A stretch of 64,000 bases of DNA from Cupriavidus yeoncheonensis (GTDB taxonomy: Bacteria > Pseudomonadota > Gammaproteobacteria > Burkholderiales > Burkholderiaceae): the NCBI RefSeq assembly GCF_905397275.1, contig NZ_CAJPUY010000003.1, forward strand, positions 1-64,000. Direction: 5' to 3'. Below the pieces are notes generated by a model, which did no database searches, was not told the origin of the DNA, and worked only from the letters and a program-made list of their open reading frames with translations. The position numbers and the translations under genes were made by a program. Of the stretch, positions 27,777 to 39,000 are shown in pieces (the first letter of the stretch is position 1; the number at the start of each line of letters is the position of its first letter).

Positions 27777-29282
27777 ATGCCCTTTTCCGCTGATTCCGTG
27801 ACCTCCCTGCGACAGCTGGCCGATGCCCTGGCCGCGCGCACCGTCTCCGCCGAGGAGCTCGCCCGCACCTACCTGGCCCGCATCGAGCAGGCCGGCGCGC
27901 TGAACGCCTTCACCCACGTCGACGCCGAACGCACGCTGACCCAGGCGCGCGCAGCCGATGCGCGCCGCGCGCGCGGCGAGGCCACGCTGCTCACCGGCGT
28001 GCCGGTGGCCCACAAGGACGTGTTCGTCACGCGCGGCTGGCGCGCGACGGCCGGCTCGAAGATGCTGGCCGGCTACGAAAGCCCGTTCGACGCCACCGTG
28101 GTCGAGCGCATGGCCGCCGCCGGCATGGTCACGCTGGGCAAGACCAATATGGACGAGTTCGCGATGGGCTCGTCCAACGAAAACTCCTTCTTCGGCGCGG
28201 TGCGCAACCCGTGGGACACCAACCGCGTCCCGGGCGGCTCGTCGGGCGGCTCGGCCGCCGCGGTGGCCGCGGGCCTGGCGCCGGCCGCGACCGGCACCGA
28301 CACCGGCGGCTCGATCCGCCAGCCATCGTCGTTCTCGGGCATCACCGGCATCAAGCCCACCTATGGCCGCGTGTCGCGCTACGGCATGATCGCCTTCGCG
28401 TCGTCGCTGGACCAGGGCGGCCCGATGGCCCATAGCGCCGAGGACTGCGCCCTGCTGCTCAACGCCATGGCGGGCTTCGACCCCAAGGATTCGACCAGCA
28501 TCCCGCCCGAACAGGGCGGCGTGGATGAAGACTTCACGCGCCACCTGGGCCGCGCGCGCGCCGGCGCGTCGGAAAGCCAGCCGCTGGCGGGCCTGCGCAT
28601 CGGCCTGCCGCGCGAGTACTTCGGCAAGGGCCTGTCGCCCGATGTGGAAGAGACCGTGCGCGCCGCGCTGCGCCAGTACGAACAACTCGGCGCCACGCTG
28701 GTCGAGGTGTCGCTGCCCAAGACCGAGCTGTCGATCCCCGTGTACTACGTGATCGCGCCGGCCGAGGCTTCGTCGAACCTGTCGCGCTTTGACGGCGTGC
28801 GCTACGGCCACCGCGCGGCCGAGTACCGCGACCTGCTCGACATGTACAAGAAGAGCCGCGCCGAAGGCTTCGGCGCCGAGGTCAAGCGCCGCATCATGGT
28901 GGGGACCTACGTGCTGTCGCACGGCTACTACGACGCCTACTACCTGCAGGCGCAGAAGATCCGCCGCATCATCGCCGACGACTTCCAGCGCGCCTTCGCG
29001 CAGTGCGACGTGATCATGGGCCCGGTCGCTCCGACGGTGGCCTGGAAGCTCGGCGAGAAGACCTCGGACCCGGTGCAGATGTACCTGGCCGACATCTTCA
29101 CGCTGTCGACCAGCCTGGCCGGCCTGCCCGGCATGAGCGTGCCGTGCGGCTTCGGCGAGGGCAATATGCCGGTCGGCCTGCAGCTGATCGGCAACTACTT
29201 CGACGAAGCGCAACTGCTGCAGACCGCGCACGCGTTCCAGCAGGCCACCGACTGGCACCTGCGCCGTCCCGCCAAGCCATGA
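27777..29282 (+). CDS. gatA: Aspartyl/glutamyl-tRNA amidotransferase subunit A
   Basis: The 501-residue amidase-signature enzyme releases ammonia from glutamine for tRNA amidation. The Ser-cisSer-Lys triad is visible at Lys80 (PVAHKD), Ser155 ([10 protein letters not shown]) and Ser179 ([10 protein letters not shown]). The length fits the family, and gatC lies just upstream. The stop overlaps the next ATG as ATGA (29279-29282), coupling it to a small lipoprotein gene rather than to gatB. Confidence 0.96.
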   Translation: MPFSADSVTSLRQLADALAARTVSAEELARTYLARIEQAGALNAFTHVDAERTLTQARAADARRARGEATLLTGVPVAHKDVFVTRGWRATAGSKMLAGYESPFDATVVERMAAAGMVTLGKTNMDEFAMGSSNENSFFGAVRNPWDTNRVPGGSSGGSAAAVAAGLAPAATGTDTGGSIRQPSSFSGITGIKPTYGRVSRYGMIAFASSLDQGGPMAHSAEDCALLLNAMAGFDPKDSTSIPPEQGGVDEDFTRHLGRARAGASESQPLAGLRIGLPREYFGKGLSPDVEETVRAALRQYEQLGATLVEVSLPKTELSIPVYYVIAPAEASSNLSRFDGVRYGHRAAEYRDLLDMYKKSRAEGFGAEVKRRIMVGTYVLSHGYYDAYYLQAQKIRRIIADDFQRAFAQCDVIMGPVAPTVAWKLGEKTSDPVQMYLADIFTLSTSLAGLPGMSVPCGFGEGNMPVGLQLIGNYFDEAQLLQTAHAFQQATDWHLRRPAKP

Positions 29283-29743
29283 AACCGCTTGCGCAAGTCT
29301 TCCGCCTGATCCTCGCCGCGGCACTGGCCGCGGTGGTGGCCGGTTGCATCCAGTTGCCGACCATCGGCAAGCCGACGCCGATCGCCAGCCGCGATATCGA
29401 CATCGCCGGCGACTGCCGCCGCACCGAGGAAGACGGCTACCGCGAGGACGCCCAGCTGCGCGTGTCCGACAACAGCGTGCAGCAGCTCTCGTGGAAGCTG
29501 TGGGTCGGCAAGCGTGGCTCGTGCACGTTCAACCTGGCCGATTTCCGCCAGGTCCAGAAGAAGCCGCACATCGAGCTGCGCGCCAATGACGGCAGCGGCT
29601 GCAAGCTGATGGTCTGGCAGGATCCGCGCCGCATCACGCTCGCGCATGCCAACTGCGCGCAGCGCTGCACGCCGGGCATCTACGAACATACCTGGCCGGT
29701 GATGTTCGAGCCTGGCACCGGCGCCTGCGCGCAAATCCGCTAA
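29279..29743 (+). CDS. Small uncharacterised lipoprotein
   Basis: The 154-residue product has a lipoprotein signal peptide with lipobox VVAGC, giving Cys23 as the lipidated residue. The mature part is small, with several cysteines (for example [36 protein letters not shown]) that could form disulfides in the periplasm. I do not recognise a family. Its start overlaps the gatA stop, so it is co-translated with an unrelated cytoplasmic enzyme. An alpha/beta hydrolase gene follows by 11 bases, which suggests the two act together in the envelope. Confidence 0.75.
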   Translation: MKPLAQVFRLILAAALAAVVAGCIQLPTIGKPTPIASRDIDIAGDCRRTEEDGYREDAQLRVSDNSVQQLSWKLWVGKRGSCTFNLADFRQVQKKPHIELRANDGSGCKLMVWQDPRRITLAHANCAQRCTPGIYEHTWPVMFEPGTGACAQIR

Positions 29744-29754
29744 GGCCGCCCGCC

Positions 29755-30822
29755 ATGACCGCCCAGCCTGCCAGCTACCGCCTGCATCGTCTGCACCGGC
29801 TCGCCACGCGCGTTGCCGGCGCGGCCGGCATGCTGCTGGCCGGTACCGTGTTCGCGCACACGCCCGCGCCACCGACGCCGGCACTCGTGCAGCCGGCCAC
29901 TACCGCGCCGCTCACGGCCTTCGCGCCAGGCGCCGCCACGCGCACCGCGCCGGCCGTCAGGCCGGCCACGCCGGCACTGCGCGTGCAACTGCCAGGCGAA
30001 CCGGGCGCACCGGCGCTGAACGCCTACTGGTTCGTGCCGCGCGAAGGCAGCACGCCGCGCACCCAGGCGCTGCCAGTGGTGATCGCGCTGCATGGCTGCA
30101 GCGGCCTGATGGCCTCGCGCCCCGAAGCCGTGCGCGCGGGCAGCAATGCCGGCGAAAGCGATGCCGCCCCCGCGCTGCAACCGCGCTATCGCGATTACGC
30201 GCAATGGCTGGCCGAGCGCGGCTACGCCGTGCTGATGCCCGACAGCCTGTCGGCGCATGGCAGGCTGCAAGGCTGCGGCGATTCGCCCGAGGCGCGCGGC
30301 CTGGACGAACGGCTGCGCCGCGCCGACGCGCTGGCGGCGCTGCGCTGGGTGGCGCGCCAGCCCGGCATCGATGCCGCGCGCATCGTGCTGCTCGGCTGGT
30401 CCAACGGCGCGCAGGCTGTGCTGGCCACTGTCGATGCGAGCCGTCCGTGGCCGGCCAGCACGCCGCAAGTGGAACGTGCCGTGGCCTTCTATCCCGCCTG
30501 CAAGCGTGCCGTGCAGCAGCACAATTTCCGGCTGCGCGCACCGGTACTGCTGATGATCGGCGGCGCCGACGACTGGACCCCGGCCACGCGCTGCGCGATG
30601 CTGCAGAACGCGGTGCTGGCGCGCCAGCCGGGCGCGCGTTTCCGGCTGGAGATCTACCCCGGCGCTTACCACGGCTTTGACGGCACCAGCGAATTGCAGG
30701 GGCGCCGCGACGAGCCTGGCGGCTCGCGCCCGGGCCGCGGCGTGACCGTCGGCGGCGACGCCGTGGCACGCGTCGCCGCGATGGCCCAGCTCGACTCCTG
30801 GCTCGCCAGCCCCGACCCCTGA
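29755..30822 (+). CDS. Secreted dienelactone hydrolase-like alpha/beta hydrolase
   Basis: The 355-residue protein starts with a signal peptide (hydrophobic core about 19-32, ending VFAHTPA) and a Pro/Ala-rich linker. The hydrolase domain (about 80-340) has the oxyanion-region LHGCSGLM, nucleophile elbow GWSNG with Ser216, and a likely catalytic His in AYHGFDG near residue 306. It is predicted to be periplasmic or secreted; the substrate is unknown. It sits between gatA and gatB and ends just before a terminator hairpin. Confidence 0.8.
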   Translation: MTAQPASYRLHRLHRLATRVAGAAGMLLAGTVFAHTPAPPTPALVQPATTAPLTAFAPGAATRTAPAVRPATPALRVQLPGEPGAPALNAYWFVPREGSTPRTQALPVVIALHGCSGLMASRPEAVRAGSNAGESDAAPALQPRYRDYAQWLAERGYAVLMPDSLSAHGRLQGCGDSPEARGLDERLRRADALAALRWVARQPGIDAARIVLLGWSNGAQAVLATVDASRPWPASTPQVERAVAFYPACKRAVQQHNFRLRAPVLLMIGGADDWTPATRCAMLQNAVLARQPGARFRLEIYPGAYHGFDGTSELQGRRDEPGGSRPGRGVTVGGDAVARVAAMAQLDSWLASPDP

Positions 30823-30842
30823 GCGCGCCCGCACAGACACAC

Positions 30843-30868
30843 GGGCCCGGCGCCTGCGCCGGCCCTTT
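30843..30868 (+). terminator. Hairpin between the hydrolase gene and gatB
   Basis: GGGCCCGGCGC (30843-30853) pairs with GCGCCGGCCC (30856-30865) with one bulged C, followed by TTT. It lies 21 bases after the hydrolase stop and 40 before gatB, so gatB may be partly uncoupled from the upstream genes. Confidence 0.55.
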
Positions 30869-30907
30869 GCAACAGACAGAACCCAAGAACCGAACAGGAA
30901 TACCGCC

Positions 30908-32365
30908 ATGCAATGGGAAGTGGTGATCGGCCTCGAAACGCACACGCAGCTCTCGACGGCCTCCAAGATTTTCTCCGGGACCTCCACCGCCTTCGGCGCC
31001 GAGCCCAACACGCAGGCCTCGCCGGTTGATCTCGCGCTGCCGGGCGTGCTGCCCGTGCTCAACAAGGGCGCGGTGGAGCGGGCCATCCAGTTCGGCCTGG
31101 CGATCGGCGCCACCATCGCGCCGCGCAGCATCTTCGCGCGCAAGAACTACTTCTACCCCGACCTGCCCAAGGGCTACCAGATCAGCCAGTACGAAATCCC
31201 AGTCGTGCAGGGCGGCACCATCACCATCCAGGTCGAAGGCAAGAAGGGCGAGGTCTACGAAAAGACCGTGCAACTGACGCGCGCCCACCTGGAAGAAGAT
31301 GCGGGCAAGTCGCTGCACGAGGACTTTGCCGGCATGACCGGGATCGACCTGAACCGCGCCGGCACGCCGCTGCTCGAAATCGTGACCGAGCCCGACATGC
31401 GCAGCGCGGCCGAAGCCGTGGCCTACGCCAAGGCCCTGCACTCGCTGGTGGTGTGGCTGGGCATCTGCGACGGCAACATGCAGGAAGGCAGTTTCCGCTG
31501 CGACGCCAACGTATCGGTGCGCCCGGTCGGCCAGAAGGAATTCGGCACGCGCCGCGAGATCAAGAACCTGAACTCGTTCCGCTTCCTGCAGCAGGCCATC
31601 GAATACGAAGTGCAGTGGCAGATCAACGAGATCGAGGACGGCCGCAAGATCCAGCAGGCCACGGTGCTGTTCGACCCGGACACCGGTGAAACGCGTGCCA
31701 TGCGCACCAAGGAAGACGCGCACGATTACCGCTACTTCCCTGACCCTGACCTGATGCCGCTGGAAATCGACGCGGCGTGGGTCGAACGCGTACGCGGCGA
31801 GCTGCCGGAACTGCCGGCCGCGATCCAGGCGCGTTTTGTTTCGCAATACGGCCTGTCGGCCTATGACGCGAGCACGCTGACCGCCACCAAGGCGCTGGCC
31901 GGCTACTACGAAGCTGTGGTCACCGATGCCGGCGCGGCCAACGCCAAGCCCGCGGCCAACTGGCTGATGGGGGACGTGGCGTCGCAGCTGAATCGCGAAG
32001 GCATCAGCATCGACGCCGCCCCGGTCAGGCCGGCGCAACTCGCCAAACTACTTGCGCGCATTGCTGACGGAACGGTCTCCAACAACACCGCCAAAAAGGA
32101 TGTCTTCCCCGCCATGTGGGCCGGCGAAGCGGACGGCGATGCCGATGCGATCATCGCCGCCAAAGGGCTGAAGCAGATGTCCGATACCGGTGAGCTGGAG
32201 AAGATCATCGATGACGTGCTGGCGGCCAACGCCAAGTCGGTGGAAGAGTTCCGGGCCGGGAAGGAGAAGGCCTTCAATGCGCTGGTCGGGCAGGCGATGA
32301 AGGCGACCAGGGGGAAGGCCAATCCGGCGCAGGTGAATGAGTTGTTGAAGAGGAAGCTGGGCTAA
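30908..32365 (+). CDS. gatB: Aspartyl/glutamyl-tRNA amidotransferase subunit B
   Basis: The 485-residue protein starts [15 protein letters not shown], the GatB hallmark, and ends with the helical YqeY-like tail (about 335-480). The motif [19 protein letters not shown] and the HLEEDAGK segment are present. GatB binds the misacylated tRNA and carries out kinase and amidation steps. GAACAGGAA lies upstream of the ATG. It is separated from gatA by two unrelated envelope genes, which is not the usual gatCAB order without insertions. Confidence 0.96.
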   Translation: MQWEVVIGLETHTQLSTASKIFSGTSTAFGAEPNTQASPVDLALPGVLPVLNKGAVERAIQFGLAIGATIAPRSIFARKNYFYPDLPKGYQISQYEIPVVQGGTITIQVEGKKGEVYEKTVQLTRAHLEEDAGKSLHEDFAGMTGIDLNRAGTPLLEIVTEPDMRSAAEAVAYAKALHSLVVWLGICDGNMQEGSFRCDANVSVRPVGQKEFGTRREIKNLNSFRFLQQAIEYEVQWQINEIEDGRKIQQATVLFDPDTGETRAMRTKEDAHDYRYFPDPDLMPLEIDAAWVERVRGELPELPAAIQARFVSQYGLSAYDASTLTATKALAGYYEAVVTDAGAANAKPAANWLMGDVASQLNREGISIDAAPVRPAQLAKLLARIADGTVSNNTAKKDVFPAMWAGEADGDADAIIAAKGLKQMSDTGELEKIIDDVLAANAKSVEEFRAGKEKAFNALVGQAMKATRGKANPAQVNELLKRKLG

Positions 32366-32432
32366 GGGTTTCGAGGGGTGGCTGCCTGCCTGCGCCATGC
32401 GCGGGCTTGTCGTTCCTGGCAGCCCCCCCGAA

Positions 32433-33344
32433 TCACTCCACCGGCACCACCGTCACGGCTACATCCACGCCGTGCGCGCCGCCGCCAACGATCACGCCAT
32501 GCAGCAGCGGCACGTCGCTATAGTCCCGGCCCAGCGCCAGCGTGACGTGTCGCGTGTCCGCCAGCACATTGTTGGTCGGGTCAAGGTCGACCCAGCCCGC
32601 GACAGGGCAATACACCGACACCCACGCATGCGATGCGTCGGCGCCGACCAGGCGCGGCTCGCCAGATGGCGGCACGGTACATAGATAGCCGCTGACATAG
32701 CGCGCCGCGAGCCCGACGGATCGCAGGCAACCGATCATCACCTGCGCAAAATCCTGACACACGCCGCTGCGCTGCGCGAACGCCTGCATCGCTGGCGTAT
32801 GCACCTCGGTGGATTCGCTGTGATACTCGAAGTCCGCATGGATGCGCCGCATCAGGTCCATCGCGCCCGCCACGACCGGCACGCCTGCGGCAAAACTGGG
32901 CGACGCATACTCGCGCAGACCCGGATGCAGGGCGATATTGGGCGAGGCAAAGACGAACTGCGCGGCGGGATCGAACGGCTGGCCCGCGTGGAAACGCAGG
33001 GATCGCGCCACCGTCTCCCACGGTGCGGACGCGGCCGCGTCCAGCGCCTGCCAGCGCGGCGTCAGCACCACGGTGCTGGAACAGGTCAGCTGCATCTGCG
33101 TATGCGGCACGTCGAGCATGAAATGCTGCACGCGGTTGCCAAACGCGTCGATCCTCACATGCTGGTGCGTGGGCGCGGGCTCGATGAGGGTGTCGTGCGC
33201 GGTCACGGCCTGCCATGGCAAGTCCGGCGGCGTGGCCACGGCACGCTGCTGGGCGTGCTCGACCGGCTGCGAATAGCGATAGGTGGTGGTATGCAGCACG
33301 TTGAGCGTGCAGCTTCCGGCAGGAGATGTCACGGCGTCGTTCAC
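32433..33344 (-). CDS. Transglutaminase-like cysteine protease family protein
   Basis: The 303-residue protein has a transglutaminase N-terminal beta domain (about 12-95, starting LNVLHTTTYRYSQPVEHA) and a papain-like transglutaminase core. The triad is visible as Cys196 (RSGVCQDFAQ), His239 (DASHAWVSVY) and Asp255 (WVDLDPTNN). Bacterial members of this family are thought to act as peptidases or amide-forming enzymes. The GTG start at 33344 overlaps the stop of the ATP-grasp/alpha-E gene (GTGA), so it is the last gene of a coupled three-gene unit. No signal peptide is seen, so it is cytoplasmic. Confidence 0.9.
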   Translation of the reverse strand: MNDAVTSPAGSCTLNVLHTTTYRYSQPVEHAQQRAVATPPDLPWQAVTAHDTLIEPAPTHQHVRIDAFGNRVQHFMLDVPHTQMQLTCSSTVVLTPRWQALDAAASAPWETVARSLRFHAGQPFDPAAQFVFASPNIALHPGLREYASPSFAAGVPVVAGAMDLMRRIHADFEYHSESTEVHTPAMQAFAQRSGVCQDFAQVMIGCLRSVGLAARYVSGYLCTVPPSGEPRLVGADASHAWVSVYCPVAGWVDLDPTNNVLADTRHVTLALGRDYSDVPLLHGVIVGGGAHGVDVAVTVVPVE

Positions 33345-36070
33345 TGGATGTCGGCGTCGGGGTTGGCGGCTGCGTGGCTGAAGTAGCGCGCGCTGATCTC
33401 ATCGGACACCCGCGCCATGCGCTCGATGAACTGGAGGCACAACGCCGACAAGCTGGCCGCGTCGCCGTCCGCGTCGCAAAGGGCCTCGCACAGCGCTGCG
33501 CGCGTTGGCAGCGCGCTCGGCGCGGGCAGCAGTTCCGCGAGCGGCACGCGTGCCTGCGCGCTGCCGCCCGGTGCCAGCTGCACCAGCTTGCCGCGCAGCC
33601 GCTCCAGCAAACCGTAAAGGCCGCGCGGATTGGTGGGCTCCAGCACGAGCAGGTCGACCAGCGCCGCCAGGTCGGTGCGGCCCGGATAGAGCGAGCGGTA
33701 GGTCAGCGTGCAATCGAACAGGTGCAGCAGCAGTTCGAAGCCGCTGCGCGAGCGCAATGCGCCGGTGTCGATGGCCGCCAGCAAGAAGCCGCTCATGGTG
33801 GACAGGCGTTCGATATGGCGGCCGATGAATACCAGGCGCCACGCTTCGTCGCGCGACATGCGGTCGCCCTGCGCACCGTTGATGGCGCCAAGCTGCATCG
33901 CCAGGTGCTCGAGCGCAGCCAGCACGCGTGCGCGGTCGTAGCTGACGGAGCCGCCGTCGCCGGTGGCCAGCGTGGCTTCCATCATCGCGTCGCCGAAATC
34001 GTTGCGCGCGGCGAGGATGGTGCGCCAGTGGTCGTTGGACAGCCGGTTGCGGATCTCGCTGGCCGTGGCCGCGTGCGCGGCGAGATTGCGCACCAGGCCG
34101 GTGCCGGCACGCGCGTCGGCCAGCGTGGCGACCAGGCTGCGCTCGAACAGGCGCAGCGATACCTTCGGCTGCGGTGCCTCGGCCGGCACCAGGCCAGCCA
34201 GCTGGGCGAGGCGACCCACCATCGACAGCGTGCCGTCATCGGTATCGTCGCTGCTTTCGATCGACCCGAGAATCTGCCGGCACAGCCTCACGTTGTTCTC
34301 GGCGCGTTCGGCATAGCGCCCGGCCCAGAACAGGTTCTCGGCAGCGCGGCTCGATACCGCCAGCGCCCGCGCCGGTGTCCGTGCCGGTGCCGGTACAACA
34401 AGCCCGGCGCGCCCGGCCAGCGGCGCGGCCGGCACCGGCTGGCCGGACAGCACCCACGTATCGGCACTGGTGCCGCCGAGCTGCATCGACACCGATTCGA
34501 GCCGCGGCGCCGCGAGCCGGCTGAAGCCGCCCGCCATGACCTGCCAGCCGCCATTGCCGTCCGCGACGGCGAATACGCGCAGCATGGCCGCGCGCGAGCC
34601 GATCCGGTCCCCTTCCCAGCACGGCGTGTGCGACAGCGGCAGCGGCGGCTGCAAGGTGTAGCGGTCGGGCATGCGGGCAATGCGCTCGCGCCAGCCGTCC
34701 AGCGCCTGCAGGCCCAGCTCCATGCCCACCACGGGCTCGTCGGTGAGATCGGCGCGGCGCGGATAGGTCGGCATCACGAAGGCTTCGGGCAGCGTCGCCA
34801 GCGCCTGCTCGCGCGCGGCGTCTTCCCCGCACCACCAGCTCGGCACACCGGGCAGGAGCAGCGGCTCGCCCAGCAGCGCTTCGGCAATGCCGGGCAGGAA
34901 GCCGTGAATCGCCGGGGACTCCAGGAAGCCGGAGCCGGGTACGTTGGACACCATGACATTGCCCGCGCGCATCGCCTCCAGCAGTCCGGGCACGCCCAGC
35001 GTGGAGTCGTGCCGCAGTTCGAGCGGATCGCAGAAGACATCGTCCAGGCGCCGCAGCACTACGTCCACGCGTTCGAGTCCGCCGAAGGTCTTCAGATAGA
35101 CCACGTCATTGCGCACGGTCAGGTCCTTGCCCTCCACCAGCGTGATGCCAAGGTAGCGCGCGAGAAACGTGTGCTCGAAGTAGGTCTCGCTGTAGGGGCC
35201 GGGCGTGAGCAGCACGATGTGGTGGCCGGTGCCGGAAGCGGCCGCCCCGTCGCGCCCGCTGCCAGCCTCGGTCGCGGCGGCCAGTGGCGCATGCGCGAGC
35301 GTGGACACCAGTTGCGCGAACGCCGGCGGCAGCCGGCGCACGTGCAGGTCGCGGAAAGCGTCGGTGAACAGGCTGGAGATGATGAGCCGGTTCTCGAGCG
35401 CGTAGCCCATGCCCGAAGGCGTATCGGTGCGGTGTGCCATGACGGTCCAGCCGTCTTCGGTGTGCACCAGGTCCACCGCGACGATCTGCAGGAAGCTGCC
35501 GCCCGGCGGCTGGTAACCGCGCAGCGGGTGCAGGTAGCCCGGATGCCCGTACACCAGCCCGGGCGGCAACAGCCCGCGCGACAGCAAGGTCTGTTCGCCA
35601 TAGATGTCGGCCAGGATCGCATTGGCCAGCGTCGCGCGCTGGGCGGCGCCACGTTCGATGACCCGCCAGTCCTGTTCGGTGACCAGGAACGGAAACAGCT
35701 CCAGCGGCCATGCGCGCGCCGCGCCCTGGTCGGCATAGACGTTGTAGGTCACGCCGTTGTCGCGGATCTGCCGCGCCATGGCCGCCGCGCGCGGGGCCAG
35801 CTCCACCATGCCGGGCTCGCCCACCACGGCAAAGAAGCGTGCCCACGCGTCGCGCAGCGTGCCGGCCGGCAAGCGCAGTTCATCGAGGTGACCGGCGGGC
35901 ACCGGCTGCGCGAGTCGTGCGGCGGCGGCAATGGCCACCGAGGCTTGAGGGGCGTCGGTGTCGTCGGCGTGCCGTGACTGGGGCCGCGATTGAGGCCGCG
36001 ACAGGGGTTGGGCCAAGGTCTGGTCTCCGGTTGGCGGCGCGCCGGTCCCGGCGCGGCCGCGCTGCTGCAT
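33341..36070 (-). CDS. Fused circularly permuted ATP-grasp and alpha-E protein
   Basis: The 909-residue protein fuses a circularly permuted ATP-grasp ligase domain (about 60-520, with YNVYADQGAARAWPLELFPF, LTPGPYSETYFEHTFLARYL and VMVSNVPGSGFLESPA) to an alpha-E helical domain (about 560-890, with NLFWAGRYAERAENNVRLCR). In many bacteria these are separate genes. This ATP-grasp class is predicted to form peptide bonds, in gene neighbourhoods with transglutaminases, by the Aravind group's work on amidoligases. The N-terminus has a short S-R-P-Q repeat. It starts 2 bases after the DUF2126 gene and overlaps the following transglutaminase gene. Confidence 0.9.
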   Translation of the reverse strand: MQQRGRAGTGAPPTGDQTLAQPLSRPQSRPQSRHADDTDAPQASVAIAAAARLAQPVPAGHLDELRLPAGTLRDAWARFFAVVGEPGMVELAPRAAAMARQIRDNGVTYNVYADQGAARAWPLELFPFLVTEQDWRVIERGAAQRATLANAILADIYGEQTLLSRGLLPPGLVYGHPGYLHPLRGYQPPGGSFLQIVAVDLVHTEDGWTVMAHRTDTPSGMGYALENRLIISSLFTDAFRDLHVRRLPPAFAQLVSTLAHAPLAAATEAGSGRDGAAASGTGHHIVLLTPGPYSETYFEHTFLARYLGITLVEGKDLTVRNDVVYLKTFGGLERVDVVLRRLDDVFCDPLELRHDSTLGVPGLLEAMRAGNVMVSNVPGSGFLESPAIHGFLPGIAEALLGEPLLLPGVPSWWCGEDAAREQALATLPEAFVMPTYPRRADLTDEPVVGMELGLQALDGWRERIARMPDRYTLQPPLPLSHTPCWEGDRIGSRAAMLRVFAVADGNGGWQVMAGGFSRLAAPRLESVSMQLGGTSADTWVLSGQPVPAAPLAGRAGLVVPAPARTPARALAVSSRAAENLFWAGRYAERAENNVRLCRQILGSIESSDDTDDGTLSMVGRLAQLAGLVPAEAPQPKVSLRLFERSLVATLADARAGTGLVRNLAAHAATASEIRNRLSNDHWRTILAARNDFGDAMMEATLATGDGGSVSYDRARVLAALEHLAMQLGAINGAQGDRMSRDEAWRLVFIGRHIERLSTMSGFLLAAIDTGALRSRSGFELLLHLFDCTLTYRSLYPGRTDLAALVDLLVLEPTNPRGLYGLLERLRGKLVQLAPGGSAQARVPLAELLPAPSALPTRAALCEALCDADGDAASLSALCLQFIERMARVSDEISARYFSHAAANPDADIQ

Positions 36071-36072
36071 GC

Positions 36073-39000
36073 CTACCCCTGGCGCAGGTCAAGCGTGAAG
36101 GGAAACTCCAGGCTGCGCCGCGGCGCCTGCGCGATGGTGCACCCTGGCGTATGTCCGTGGGCCGAGAAGCGGGCCAGGCGCCGGCTTTCCGCCTCATAGG
36201 CATTGACGGGGAAGGTCTGGTAGTTGCGCCCACCCGGATGCGCCACATGATACTGGCAGCCACCGATGCTGCGCTCGGTCCAGGTATCGACCACGTCGAT
36301 GGTCAGCGGCGCGTGCGACGCAATGGTCGGATGCAGCGCCGACGCCGGCGCCCACGCGCGGTAACGCACGCCCGCGACGAATTCGCCCGCGCGCCCGGTG
36401 GGCTGCAGCGGCACGGCCCGGCCGTTCGCGGTGACCACGTGGCGGCTGTCGTTCATGCCGAGCACGCGCACCTCAAGGCGTTCCACCGATGAATCCACGA
36501 AGCGTACCGTGGTACCGGCCGCGCCCTCCTCGCCCATCACATGCCACGGCTCCAGGGCACCGCGCAGCGTGAGCGCCAGGCCGCCGGCGGCCAGTTCGCC
36601 GATGCGCGGGAAGCGGAACTCGAAGTGCGGGGCAAACCAGGCGGCATCGAAGGCAAAGCCCGCGGCGCGCATGTCGGCCAGCACGTCGTCGAAATCCATC
36701 TGCACGAAGGTGCCCAGCATGAAGCGGTCATGCAGGGCCGTGCCCCATCGCGTGAGCGATGCCTGGTATGGCTCGCGCCAGAAGCGTGCCACCAGCGCAC
36801 GCAGCAGCAGCTGCTGCACCAGGCTCATGCGCGCATGCGGCGGCATCTCGAAGGCGCGCAACTCCAGCAGGCCGAGCCGGCCGGTCGGGCCGTCGGGGGA
36901 GTAGAGCTTGTCGATGCAGAATTCCGCGCGATGCGTGTTGCCGGTGACATCGATCAGCAGGTTGCGCAGCACGCGGTCGACCAGCCACGGCGGCACGTAG
37001 CCGCCCGTGCCGCCCTGCTCGCGCCCGGCAAGCTGGCGGCGCAGTTCGGCGAACGCGATGTCGAGTTCGTAGAGCTGGTCGTTGCGCGCCTCGTCCACGC
37101 GCGGCGCCTGGCTGGTCGGCCCGATGAACAGCCCGGAGAACAGGTACGACAGCGACGGATGGTTGTGCCAGTACGCAATCAGGCTGGCGAGCAGGTCCGG
37201 CCGGCGCAGGAACGGGCTGTCTGCCGGCGTCGCCCCGCCCAGCACGAAGTGGTTGCCGCCGCCGGTGCCGGTATGCCGGCCGTCGAGCATGAACTTCTCG
37301 CTCGACAGGAAGCACTCGTGCGCGGCCTGGTAGAGGAACTCGGTGTGGTCGGCCAGTTGTTCCCAGTCGGCGGCAGGATGGATGTTCACCTCGATCACGC
37401 CGGGATCGGGCGTGACCTGGAGCACCTTGAGCCGCGCATCGCGCGGCGGCGGATAGCCTTCCAGCACGATCTGCACGCCAAGGGACGCGGCCGTGGCCTC
37501 CACCGCCTGCAGCAGGGCGAGGTAGTCTTCGAGCCTGGGTAGCGGCGGCATGAAGACGTAGATGACGCCGCGCTTATCGACCGCCTGGTCCGCCTGCTCG
37601 GCCTCGACACGCGGACCTGCCGCGCGCGCCGGATGGCGGACTTCGACGCACAGTGCCGTGCGCACGACGCCGGGCGCGGATTGCCCGCGCGCGGGCCCGG
37701 CGTGCGCCGTGCCACTGGTGCCGCTGCCCGTACCCGTTGCAGCGGCAGTGGTGGCGGCGTACCGCGCCGCCGCCGCCGGTGTCGCGGACAAAGGTGCCGG
37801 CGACTGTCGGCGCAGACCCGCTGCTGCCGGCAGCGGTGCGCGCGGCGCGAAGGGATCCTGCTCGAACTGCTGCTCCCGGTCGGCGGGGCTCGACCAGGGC
37901 AGCGCATCGAGCGGCAGCCGGTAGCCCATCGGCGAATCGCCGGGCAGCAGGTACAGGCGTTCGTCGCGCAGATGCCAGCGGCCGCTGGACCAGCCGCCCG
38001 CGTCGCCCTGCCCCGACTGGTCCGACTGGTCCGACTGGTCCTTCTCGCGCGCAAGCGGCAGCACGTAGCCGGTCACGCTCGCCAGGCCCGCGTCGAATAC
38101 GCGGCGCAGGCGCATGCGCTCCATTTCGTCATCCAGGCGCGAAGCATGCGGATCGACGTTGACGGGCAGCCGCCGCTCGCGCCACAGGTAGTACCAGGCA
38201 TCCTCATAGCCCGGCATCGCACAGGATGGGTCGAGCCCGAGCCGGTCGCACAGGGCCATGATGAAGCGGCGCGCATCGGCGTCGGTATAGTCGCGGGGAT
38301 GGCGCTCGTCGGCGAACAGCGCCGGGTCTTGCCAGCAGGGCGCGCCGTCGGCGCGCCACGCGATCGTCAGCGCCCAGCGCGGCAATTGCTCGCCCGGATA
38401 CCACTTGCCCTGCCCGAAATGCAGGAAGCCGCCCGCGCCGTAGCGCTCGCGCAGGCGATGCACCAGTTCGGTGGCCAGGCCGCGCTTGGTCGGCCCGAGC
38501 GCATCCGTATTCCATTCCGCACCATCGCGGTCCCGCGCCGAGACAAAAGTCGGCTCGCCGCCCATGGTCAGGCGCACATCCATGGCCTGCAGTTCGCGGT
38601 CCACCGCGGCGCCGGCGGCGTTCACGGCCTGCCACTGTTCCTCGGTATAGGGCAGCGTCACGCGCGGCGACTCATGGACGCGCGTGATGGTCATGGCATG
38701 GCTGAACTCGACTTCGCTCATTTCCACGGCGCCCGTCACGGGTGCCGCGCTGCCGGGCTCGGGCGTGCAGGCGAGCGGGATATGTCCCTCTCCCGCCAGC
38801 AGGCCGGAGGTCGGATCCAGCCCGACCCATCCTGCCCCGGGCAAGTACACCTCGCACCAGGCATGCAGGTCGGTGAAGTCGCGCTCGGCACCGCTCGGGC
38901 CGTCGATGGCCTTCACATCGGGCGCCAGCTGCAGCAGGTAGCCCGACACGAAGCGCGCGGCCAGCCCGAGGTGGCGCAGCGTCTGCACCAGCAGCCAGCC

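Noticed and set aside
33326..35977. Plus-strand open frame of 883 codons
   Set aside because: It mirrors the ATP-grasp/alpha-E gene; composition (Arg, Gln, His, Ala) and absence of motifs show it is a shadow frame.
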